Positions 1 to 5,417 of a stretch of DNA of 6,537 nt are shown here, piece by piece (position 1 is the stretch's first letter; each line of letters begins with the position of its first letter). The stretch is from contig JAFAWZ010000180.1 in NCBI GenBank assembly GCA_019241495.1, positions 1 to 6,537 of the forward strand, written 5' to 3'. The position numbers and the translations under genes were made by a program. Below the pieces are notes generated by a model. That model did no database searches. It was not told the DNA's origin and was given only the letters and a program-made list of their open reading frames with translations. Origin of the DNA: Acidimicrobiales bacterium (GTDB lineage: Bacteria > Actinomycetota > Acidimicrobiia > Acidimicrobiales > Palsa-688).

Positions 1-550
1 TGCCGCCCTCCGCGTTGTCGTAGTGGGGGATGATGGCAACCGACGGGCCGAGGAAGCCGGCCAGGTCCAGGCCCTCCAACCAGAACGGGTCGGCGCCGAC
101 CTTGTAGATCTCGTAAACGGGAACGGTGTAGCGCCCGAGCGTCAAAGCGGCGGCGCTGGCAAAAACCACGCATCCGTCCTGGCGGAGCTTGTCGCCGAGC
201 AGCTCGGGCAGCTCGGAGCCTCGCCACTGGCGCAGCGCGTAGCTGGGACTTCCGGGGCCGGCGAACACCCACCGGGCCGCCGCGACCGCGGCCAGGGCCT
301 GGGCCCGCTGGAGAGGATCGGTGGCCGTCCGGTCCCCGAGTCGTGCAACCTGGACCGGCCGACCCACGCTCTGGGCGAAGTAGCTCACGGTCCGGGCGGA
401 GATGTCGTCCGCGTTGGCCTGGAAGCCGTAGGGCGTATCGAGGACCACCGCCGGCACGTCCTCGCCGAGCTGGTCGAACACGGCCCGGTGTGGTTTGACC
501 ATGGTGGGGGCGGTCTCGCCCGAACCCATGATCACGAGCAACCGGGTCAC
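1..550 (-). CDS. Peptidase S51 / cyanophycinase-like protein, C-terminus beyond window
   Basis: This partial gene has 183 codons readable, no stop inside the window, and a C-terminus beyond the left edge. The start is GTG at 548-550, chosen because it overlaps the TGA of the upstream hydrolase gene (GTGA) and sits 6 bases after GGGGAG; an in-frame ATG at codon 8 would remove the first beta strand. Visible blocks are TRLLVIMGSGET (2-13), LDTPYGFQANADD (37-49), FAGPGSPSYAL (96-106, the position of the GGGNT-type loop of S51 peptidases), VVFASAAALTLG (128-139, with Ser132 at the presumed nucleophile elbow) and IIPHYDNAEGG (173-183, with a possible catalytic His176). The fold is class I glutamine amidotransferase-like. 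S51 members include peptidase E (Asp dipeptides) and cyanophycinase, but the elbow differs from the usual G-S-A-G-A, so substrate and even activity are unknown. It is the last visible gene of the ctaA-led operon. Family assignment is fairly sure; function is not. Confidence 0.8.
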   Translation of the reverse strand, partial: MTRLLVIMGSGETAPTMVKPHRAVFDQLGEDVPAVVLDTPYGFQANADDISARTVSYFAQSVGRPVQVARLGDRTATDPLQRAQALAAVAAARWVFAGPGSPSYALRQWRGSELPELLGDKLRQDGCVVFASAAALTLGRYTVPVYEIYKVGADPFWLEGLDLAGFLGPSVAIIPHYDNAEGG

Positions 551-1401
551 GGCGCGCTCCCCGCGAGCTGTTCGATCAGGCCGGCGACGAGCGCGGGATG
601 CTGGGCGTGCAGGTCGTGATCCCCCTCGATCCACTGGACGCTGGCCCGTGGGAGCAGCCTCGCGGCACAGGAGGCCTCGTCGCGCTTGGCCGCCATCCAG
701 CGAGGGTTGGCAGAGTCGTCGGCCATCACGATGAGCACTGGCACTGACACTGACGGATAGGTGTCGCGTGGATGGTGCTCCCAGAGGTGGTGCAGGATCC
801 GCAGGTGGTTCTCCCGGCGCAGCCACGGCCGGACGGTGCCGTCGCCGAGCACCTCCATGTTGGCGAGAGTGCCGTCTATTCCGGTCTCGGGCCACTCCGG
901 ATGGTGGGTCCGTATCAGCTTCTCGAACTCGGATGCCCGCATGCCGGCAAGGGGAGGGGGAGTCAGGGCGGCCTCGCAGGTCGGCCAATCGGCGAAGCGG
1001 CTGGACAGGTCGATCGTCCCGCCGTCTACCAGCACCAAACCGGCCGTCGCGGCCGGGTGGCGCGCCGCCAGCTCCAGGACCACGTTGCCGCCCCAGCTCT
1101 GGCCCGCCACGACCGGCACCCGCCCGGCCCAGCCGAGCGAATCGACAAGGCGTCGCAGGTCGGCTGTGATCGTCCCGAAGTCGTAGCCATCATCGGGTTT
1201 GGACGACCTGCCGTGGCCCCGCAGGTCCACCGCGGCCACCTGGTGGCCGCCGCCAGCGAGGATCTCGGCCACCCCGTCCCAGAGGTGGGCGTTCGAGGCC
1301 AGGCCGTGCACCAGTAGCACCGGGGGGAGCGGGCCGTCCGACCCCCATCGCAGGACGGACAATGACACGTTCTCTGCCACTTCTATGGCCAGCCGGTCCA
1401 T
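547..1401 (-). CDS. Alpha/beta hydrolase
   Basis: A 284-residue protein, the usual length for a single-domain alpha/beta hydrolase, with no signal peptide, so cytoplasmic. Seen motifs are VLLVHGLASN (28-37, oxyanion-hole HG), VDLRGHGRSS (58-67), GQSWGG (100-105, nucleophile elbow with Ser102), the acid region VLIVMADDS (222-230, Asp228 or Asp229) and EGDHDLHAQHP (259-269, catalytic His most likely His262). The complete triad indicates an active esterase, lipase or C-C hydrolase, but the substrate cannot be read from sequence. A cap domain spans roughly 130-215. The ATG is preceded by GAGGG (1410-1414) at 8 bases, overlapping the stop of the upstream PPOX gene. The 11-bp gap upstream and the 4-bp overlap with the S51-like gene downstream put it in the same operon. 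Confidence 0.93.
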   Translation of the reverse strand: MDRLAIEVAENVSLSVLRWGSDGPLPPVLLVHGLASNAHLWDGVAEILAGGGHQVAAVDLRGHGRSSKPDDGYDFGTITADLRRLVDSLGWAGRVPVVAGQSWGGNVVLELAARHPAATAGLVLVDGGTIDLSSRFADWPTCEAALTPPPLAGMRASEFEKLIRTHHPEWPETGIDGTLANMEVLGDGTVRPWLRRENHLRILHHLWEHHPRDTYPSVSVPVLIVMADDSANPRWMAAKRDEASCAARLLPRASVQWIEGDHDLHAQHPALVAGLIEQLAGSAP

Positions 1402-1412
1402 CCCGCTCGCCC

Positions 1413-1823
1413 TCAGGCCCGGCGGTCGGGGCCGGTGGACTCAGCGGTTATGGCGACGATCACCCTCTGTTCGCGCGCCATGGCGGCGCGGTAGTCGTCC
1501 CAGTCCGGGTGCTCGCCTCCTACCTGTCTGTACAGCTCGACCAGCGGTTCCATGGCCTCGGGCAGCGAGACGATCTCGGTGCGACCCGTGATCGTCACCC
1601 ACGGACCGAAGAAATTGTCACTGAAGGCGCACAAAGTGGCGCGGGGATCGCGCCGCAGGTTCCGCACCTTGTAGGCCGGTTCCCGGCTGGAGATGACGAT
1701 ACGCCCGGACGCGTCGACGCCGTGGACGACCGGCGAGGGAGCCAGCTCGCCATTCGCCCGGTGGGTGATGAGCACGGACCGGTGGTTCTGGCGGAGGAAG
1801 TCGAGGGCCGATTCGGGATCCAT
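1413..1823 (-). CDS. PPOX-class putative F420-dependent oxidoreductase
   Basis: A 136-residue split-barrel flavin/deazaflavin-binding protein of the pyridoxamine 5'-phosphate oxidase superfamily. Key stretches are HRSVLITHRANGELAPSPV (14-32, first barrel strands), IVISSREPAYKVRNLRRDP (42-60, the cofactor-phosphate-binding region with K52, R54 and N55), ATLCAF (62-67) and FFGPWVTITGRTEIV (71-85). The C-terminal helix reads LPEAMEPLVELYRQVGGEHPDWDD (87-110, given in part). These match the actinobacterial group usually annotated as PPOX-class F420-dependent enzymes (the Rv1155-like group), which use reduced F420 rather than FMN; cofactor choice here is inferred from family. Substrate is unknown. 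It starts 3 bp after the DUF2017 stop with no strong Shine-Dalgarno sequence, which suggests translational coupling. An overlapping out-of-frame ATG at 1825-1827 gives only a shadow reading frame. A nearby F420-using gene also supports an actinobacterial host. Confidence 0.9.
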   Translation of the reverse strand: MDPESALDFLRQNHRSVLITHRANGELAPSPVVHGVDASGRIVISSREPAYKVRNLRRDPRATLCAFSDNFFGPWVTITGRTEIVSLPEAMEPLVELYRQVGGEHPDWDDYRAAMAREQRVIVAITAESTGPDRRA

Positions 1824-1826
1824 CCA

Positions 1827-2303
1827 TCAAGTGTGCCGGGAAAGCGCCTCTACCGTCTCCTCCAGGAGGTAGTTGAGCCAGTGGTAGGCCGACTCTTCCG
1901 CGGTGCTCGGGACGCGCTCCGCGTCCTCCTCGCGAATGTCGAGGTAGGTGCCGAGGGCGAGACGGACGCTGTTGATGGCCCGGGACCAGGCCAGGAGCTG
2001 GTCCTCGGTCAGGGTCGACTGGCGCGCCGTCGAGGCGACCAGCTCGAGCTCGGCGCGGCGCCGCTCCACGAGGTCGTCCTGCATGAGGCGGCGATACTCG
2101 TCTTGATGCTGGATGTCGGCCGGGTCGCTGTAAGCGGGGGGGAACAGCCGGTACAGGACGGGAGCGCCGGGGTCCTCGAGCAGCTCCAGGAACTGCTCCA
2201 TCAGCTCGACGATCACCTGTCGGAAGCCGTCGTCGAGCTCGACGCGATATGCGCCGGACTTCTGGTCCCAGGTGATGGTCCGCCCGCCGAAGAGCGGGCT
2301 CAA
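1827..2303 (-). CDS. DUF2017 family protein, clpS-linked
   Basis: A 158-residue soluble, mostly helical acidic protein. It matches my memory of DUF2017, an actinobacterial family found directly after clpS (Rv1332 follows the clpS gene Rv1331 in Mycobacterium tuberculosis). Seen features are an N-terminal strand region around WDQKSGAYRVEL (12-23), a helix over 27-43, the conserved YRLFPPAY patch (51-58), a charged helix (67-90), SRAINSVRLALGTYLDI (107-123) and YHWLNYLLEETVEAL (140-154). No catalytic residues or membrane segments are apparent. The only plausible start is TTG at 2301-2303: no ATG or GTG in this frame lies nearby on either side, and GAGAGG (2313-2318) sits 9 bases upstream. Its molecular role is unknown. 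Constant pairing with clpS suggests a part in ClpCP/N-degron proteolysis, but that is inference from position. Confidence 0.88.
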   Translation of the reverse strand: MSPLFGGRTITWDQKSGAYRVELDDGFRQVIVELMEQFLELLEDPGAPVLYRLFPPAYSDPADIQHQDEYRRLMQDDLVERRRAELELVASTARQSTLTEDQLLAWSRAINSVRLALGTYLDIREEDAERVPSTAEESAYHWLNYLLEETVEALSRHT

Positions 2304-2333
2304 GGGTGCTGACCTCTCACTACCGGCGGGCCT

Positions 2334-2642
2334 TCAGCTGTCGTGCTCCATCGTCGCCCACAGCCCATGCTCGTGGAGGCGGAACACGTCGAGCTCGGCC
2401 TTCTCGCGCCGCCCGTGCGACACGATGGCCTTGCCCTTGTAGTGGACGTCGAGCATCAGTTCGTGGGCTTTCTCGTGGCTGTAGCCGAACAGCTTCTGGA
2501 AGACGAAGGTCACATAGGACATGAGGTTGATGGGGTCGTTCCAGACGATCACCTTCCACGGCCGGTCAGCCGCGGTCAGCTCGCCCGACTCCGGGAGCTG
2601 GATCTCGGCGGGGGCCGTGGAGGCCCTGGACCCGATCGACAT
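2334..2642 (-). CDS. clpS: ATP-dependent Clp protease adaptor ClpS
   Basis: A 102-residue adaptor that binds destabilising N-terminal residues and delivers N-degron substrates to the Clp unfoldase (ClpC in actinobacteria) for ClpP degradation in the cytoplasm. The flexible N-terminal tail covers roughly 1-27. The core then reads PWKVIVWNDPINLMSYV (28-44), QKLFGYSHEKAHELML (49-64) and VHYKGKAIVSHGRRE (66-80). Asn35, Asp36 and His67 correspond to the substrate-pocket residues of E. coli ClpS (N34, D35, H66). Pro37 replaces the second Asp, as I recall for other actinobacterial ClpS. The C-terminal HEHGLWATMEHD (90-101) is also typical. The ATG directly abuts the ctaA stop (TAGATG), and a GGAGG site lies inside the ctaA coding end, so the two genes are probably translationally coupled. 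DUF2017 follows 30 bp downstream. Confidence 0.97.
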   Translation of the reverse strand: MSIGSRASTAPAEIQLPESGELTAADRPWKVIVWNDPINLMSYVTFVFQKLFGYSHEKAHELMLDVHYKGKAIVSHGRREKAELDVFRLHEHGLWATMEHDS

Positions 2643-3662
2643 CTAGGCGCCTCCCCCCGCTGGGGTGGCCGCCACCACCGCCAGAGCGCCAGCGGTAGTC
2701 GAGGGTACGGCCGAGGCGGCCGGCGCGTACGACCACAGGCTCATGTAGAAGCGCAGCGCCGCGATCACGAGCACGCTGGCTCCCGCGACGTGCACGGCTA
2801 CCAGGGCAACCGGGTCACCGTCGAGGTACTGGGTGTATCCCACCACTGCCTGGAGAGCGAGGGCGGCCAGCATCACCTGGGCCTCGCGGACGACCCCGGC
2901 CGGCCCGCCGTGGCGAACGAGCAACCACAGGTTGACCAAGGTGATGCCCAGGAACACCTCCACTGCGGTCCCGTGCAGCTGGGCGACGGCATGTAAGGAG
3001 AGGTGGAACCGGGGGGCCTTCGGGTCGCCGCCGTGGGGTCCAGTGGAGGTCACCACGGTGCCCAGGGAGGCGACCACTGCCAGCGCCACCAGCATCAACT
3101 GGGCCAGCTTGATCTGCACCAGGCCGACTACCGGCCGACGCTGGTGTGACTCGTCGGGGATGGCAGCTCGGTGGTGGAGCACCACGGCGAGGGCGAGAAA
3201 GGCCATCCCGAGCAGGAAATGCACGCTAACCAGGCCGGGCGCCAGCTTGGAGTACACGACCACCGCACCCATGACGATCTCGACCACCAGCCCGACGACC
3301 AAACCCACCGACAAGATGGTCAGGTCCCGACGGCGGGGACGCCGCCTCCATGCGGCCACCACGGTTCCCAATGAGGTGACGGTGACGATGGCGTTGATCA
3401 ACCGGTTGCCGAACTCGATCCACGCATGGATGTGCATGGGGGCGGCCACGCTGGCGGCAGTGCAGTTGGGCCAGTTGGGGCAGCCCAGGCCAGACCCGGT
3501 GAGGCGGACGGCGGCGCCCGATATGACGGTGAGGGCCAGGGCCCACACCGCGAACAGGGTCACCCGGCTGAACCCAGCGGGGGACAGGGTGGGGATCCGG
3601 GGGCGGGCAGCCCGGGCGTTGCTCGCTTCCATGGTCGAGGCGACTCTCTGTGACTGGTCCAT
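2643..3662 (-). CDS. ctaA: Heme A synthase (CtaA/COX15)
   Basis: A 339-residue integral membrane oxidase that converts heme O to heme A, the cofactor of aa3-type cytochrome oxidase. Eight membrane segments can be placed at about 32-54, 85-104, 115-136, 143-163, 184-206, 226-249, 258-279 and 286-306. Seen motifs are VRLTGSGLGCPNWPNC (52-67, Cys61/Cys67 pair in the first outer loop), WIEFGNR (81-87, catalytic-type Glu83), VHFLLG (147-152, His148), QLHG (228-231, His230) and VAVHVAGAS (288-296, His291). The B. subtilis enzyme uses E57 and His60/123/216/278. Here Asn86 stands where the first His is expected, and no second Cys pair occurs in the loop near 207-220. The Ala/Pro/Thr-rich tail (310-339) is not conserved in my memory. 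The ATG at 3660-3662 has only a weak site; ATG at codon 11 is an alternative start. It is the first gene of the minus-strand operon and divergent from ctaB. Confidence 0.96.
   Translation of the reverse strand: MDQSQRVASTMEASNARAARPRIPTLSPAGFSRVTLFAVWALALTVISGAAVRLTGSGLGCPNWPNCTAASVAAPMHIHAWIEFGNRLINAIVTVTSLGTVVAAWRRRPRRRDLTILSVGLVVGLVVEIVMGAVVVYSKLAPGLVSVHFLLGMAFLALAVVLHHRAAIPDESHQRRPVVGLVQIKLAQLMLVALAVVASLGTVVTSTGPHGGDPKAPRFHLSLHAVAQLHGTAVEVFLGITLVNLWLLVRHGGPAGVVREAQVMLAALALQAVVGYTQYLDGDPVALVAVHVAGASVLVIAALRFYMSLWSYAPAASAVPSTTAGALAVVAATPAGGGA
2650..2654 (-). promoter_or_regulatory. clpS ribosome binding site inside the ctaA 3' end
   Basis: On the minus strand, GGAGG (within a GGGGGGAGG run) ends 7 bases before the clpS ATG. 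It is embedded in the codons for the Gly-rich end of CtaA (GGGA). Ribosomes finishing ctaA would therefore stop over the clpS start, which supports coupled translation. Confidence 0.7.
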
Positions 3663-3765
3663 TTTCGCCGGCGCGGTGCCGGGGCCATGCTATGGCGGGT
3701 GGGCAGCCGAGGGACACTCGGCCGCTTTGTTGGGAATGTTCCTCCTGCCGTAAGGTCAAGGCCCG
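3663..3765. promoter_or_regulatory. Shared divergent ctaA/ctaB intergenic region
   Basis: The 103 bp between the two start codons must carry promoters for both heme A pathway genes. For ctaB, TTGTTG (3727-3732) and TAAGGT (3751-3756) are 18 bp apart and would give an almost leaderless transcript. For ctaA, the minus strand has TTGACC (3754-3759) as a good -35 but a poor -10 beneath it, and TAGCAT near 3687-3692 as an orphan -10. The two candidate promoters overlap. The region also holds an inverted repeat at 3706-3722 and a small palindrome GGAA-TG-TTCC (3733-3742). Function follows from the divergent layout; the individual hexamers are weak guesses. Confidence 0.4.
3706..3722. repeat. Perfect 6-bp inverted repeat in the ctaA/ctaB gap
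   Basis: GCCGAG, five bases (GGACA), then CTCGGC form a perfect inverted repeat near the centre of the divergent gap. It could be a regulator half-site pair or a small hairpin in the ctaA leader. No run of T follows on either strand, so it is not a typical terminator. In DNA this GC-rich, a 6-bp stem can arise by chance. Confidence 0.4.
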
Positions 3766-4668
3766 ATGTCAGCAGCGGTTACTTCGGTCTCGGGTGAGGT
3801 GACCCTGGCGCGCCGGGCCGCCGGATTCGTGGCCCTGACCAAGCCGCGGATCGTGGAGCTGCTCCTGGTCACCACCCTGCCGACCATGGTGGTGGCCGCC
3901 CGCGGCATGCCCGGCTGGGGGCTGATGGTGGCCACCCTCGTCGGTGGGACACTGGCGGCCGGCGGCGCCAATGCCATCAACATGGTCGTCGATCGCGACA
4001 TCGACTCGGTCATGAAGCGGACCCGCAACCGGCCCCTCGTGACCGGGATCGTCAGCCCGCCCCAGGCCCTGGTGTTCGCCCTTGCGCTCGAGACGGCGGC
4101 GTTCGCCGAGCTGTGGCTGGCGGTGAACGCCCTCTCCGCGCTGCTAGCGGTCAGCGCCACTGTCTTCTACGTCTTCGTCTACACGTTGTGGCTCAAGCGA
4201 ACGTCCCGGCAAAATATCGTGATCGGCGGGGCCGCCGGGGCGGTGCCGGTCCTCGTGGGCTGGGCCGCCGTGCGCAACAGCATCGGCTGGTCGCCCGTCG
4301 TGCTGTTCGCCCTGATGTTCCTCTGGACCCCGCCCCACTTCTGGGCCCTCGCCATCCGCTATCGGGACGACTACCGGTCGGTCGACGTGCCGATGATGCC
4401 GGTCGTGACCTCGTTTCGTCGCACCTCGGCGCAGATCCTGGCCTACACCGTCCTGGTGTGGGCGGTGTCGTTGTTGTTCGGATGGTCAGCCGGGCTGGGC
4501 CCCCTCTACTGGGCCAGCGCGGTGGTGCTGGGCGGCGTGTTCTGCGTCCTGTCGTACCGGTTGTGGCAGAGCCCCAGCGAGTCCCGGGCGATGAAGCTGT
4601 TTCACTGGTCGATCACGTACGTGACTTTCTTGTTCGTGGCCATGGCGGTCGATCAGCTGATCTTCTAG
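3766..4668 (+). CDS. ctaB: Protoheme IX farnesyltransferase (heme O synthase)
   Basis: A 300-residue polytopic UbiA-family prenyltransferase that transfers farnesyl from farnesyl diphosphate to the vinyl group of heme B, making heme O, the substrate for CtaA. Seen motifs are ALTKPRIVELLLVTTLPT (23-40), the first Asp-rich motif NMVVDRDID (72-80: N72, D76 and D80 bind Mg-diphosphate), RTRNRPL (85-91), YTLWLKRTSRQNIVIGG (139-155) and WTPPHFWALAIRYRDDY (187-203), which carries the second Asp-rich segment, followed by VPMMPV (208-213). The length is normal for the family and about nine membrane segments fit. AAGG lies about 10 bases before the ATG. It is transcribed away from ctaA and converges on the ABC permease, with stop codons 20 bp apart. 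No second substrate-specific variant is visible. Confidence 0.97.
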   Translation: MSAAVTSVSGEVTLARRAAGFVALTKPRIVELLLVTTLPTMVVAARGMPGWGLMVATLVGGTLAAGGANAINMVVDRDIDSVMKRTRNRPLVTGIVSPPQALVFALALETAAFAELWLAVNALSALLAVSATVFYVFVYTLWLKRTSRQNIVIGGAAGAVPVLVGWAAVRNSIGWSPVVLFALMFLWTPPHFWALAIRYRDDYRSVDVPMMPVVTSFRRTSAQILAYTVLVWAVSLLFGWSAGLGPLYWASAVVLGGVFCVLSYRLWQSPSESRAMKLFHWSITYVTFLFVAMAVDQLIF

Positions 4669-4699
4669 TCCCATCTAGTCCCATCTTCCTAGTCCCATC
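4666..4699. repeat. Three copies of a 10-bp unit overlapping both convergent stop codons
   Basis: The unit TAGTCCCATC occurs at 4666-4675, 4676-4685 and 4690-4699; copies one and two are head to tail, and copy three follows after four bases (TTCC). All three are exact and in the same orientation. The first three bases of copy one are the ctaB stop codon. On the other strand, copy three encodes the last residues of the permease and contributes to its TAG stop (4689-4691). The copies look like a small tandem duplication of the permease gene end. No stem-loop terminator accompanies them. Confidence 0.85.
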
Positions 4700-5417
4700 T
4701 GAAGGTGCGGGCGGCCAGGAGGGGGGCGCCCACCGCCCAGATGCCGAGCACGATCCAGGCCCGCCCCGGAACCGAGGCGCCCGCGGTGAGAGACCCGTGG
4801 AGGGCATCAGAGAGCGCCCCGGCGGGAAGGGCCCGGGCCACGCCGCGCAAGCCCGACGGGAGCTTGGACAAAGGGATGACCATCCCGCCGAGCAGCAAAA
4901 GCAACAGGTAGAGGCCGTTGGCGGCGGCCAGGGTGACCTCGGCCCTCAAGGTACCGGCCATCAACAGCCCCAAGCCGGCGAAAGCGACCGTGGCCAGGAT
5001 CACCGCCGGGACGGCCGGGGCGATCGGCCCACCGGGGTTCCAGCCCAGGACCACGCCGGCGACGACCACACCCGCGGCTTGGAGGACTTCGATGGCCGCG
5101 ATGGCGGCGATCTTGGCGCCCAGGAGCCGACCCCGTCCGAGCGGGGTAGAGCCCAGCCTTTTGAGGACGCCGTACTGGCGTTCGAAGCCGGTTGCGATGC
5201 CGAGGCTCACCATCGCCGTCGACATCACCGCCAGCGCGAGTACCCCGGGGGTCAAGAACTGGACCGGGTGCCTGACCCGGTCCGGCTTGGGTAGTACATC
5301 GACGAGCGAGAAGAACACGAGCAGCCCCAAGGGGATGGCCAGGTTGAGGAGCACCGAGTCGCCGCGCCGGGCGGTGAGGCGCAGCTCAGCGGCAATCTGG
5401 GCCCGAAACGCCCTCAT
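4689..5417 (-). CDS. ABC-2 type transporter permease
   Basis: A 242-residue membrane subunit of an ABC exporter. Six membrane segments fit at about 22-40, 53-75, 100-124, 133-155, 160-180 and 221-237. The segment FERQYGVLKRLGSTPLGR (78-95) is the cytoplasmic coupling region typical of ABC-2 permeases, and GGMVIPLSKLPSGLR (177-191) is the conserved stretch after the fifth segment. The size matches single-domain DrrB-like permeases, so the transporter is probably two permease chains plus two ATPase chains. The ATG overlaps the ATPase stop by four bases (ATGA), which fixes both the start and the pairing. Substrate is unknown. In M. tuberculosis, from memory, a similar permease/ATPase pair (Rv1457c-Rv1458c) sits beside ctaA (Rv1456c), which hints at a link to heme or cytochrome assembly. 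The C-terminus RTFRWD lies in the third copy of a short repeat. Confidence 0.93.
   Translation of the reverse strand: MRAFRAQIAAELRLTARRGDSVLLNLAIPLGLLVFFSLVDVLPKPDRVRHPVQFLTPGVLALAVMSTAMVSLGIATGFERQYGVLKRLGSTPLGRGRLLGAKIAAIAAIEVLQAAGVVVAGVVLGWNPGGPIAPAVPAVILATVAFAGLGLLMAGTLRAEVTLAAANGLYLLLLLLGGMVIPLSKLPSGLRGVARALPAGALSDALHGSLTAGASVPGRAWIVLGIWAVGAPLLAARTFRWD

Noticed and set aside
23..619. Plus-strand 198-codon frame at the left edge
   Set aside because: It is antisense to the S51-like gene, whose conserved blocks clearly identify the coding strand.
1362..2312. Long plus-strand open frame of 316 codons opposite the PPOX and DUF2017 genes
   Set aside because: It is antisense to two recognisable genes, shows no family motif and is of low-complexity composition. 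Such frames are common in GC-rich coding DNA.
4651..4662. Perfect 12-bp palindrome GATCAGCTGATC near the ctaB end
   Set aside because: It lies in codons for the C-terminal DQLIF region, has no loop to form a stable hairpin and no following T run. It is probably chance, so it is not called a terminator or operator.
4669..4688. Bidirectional terminator between ctaB and the permease gene
   Set aside because: Only 20 bp separate the stops, and no GC-rich stem-loop with a T tract is visible on either strand.
4113..5294. Plus-strand open frame of 393 codons crossing from ctaB into the permease region
   Set aside because: It overlaps ctaB in another frame and the antisense of the permease gene. 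Its protein is Arg/Gly-rich with no domain.
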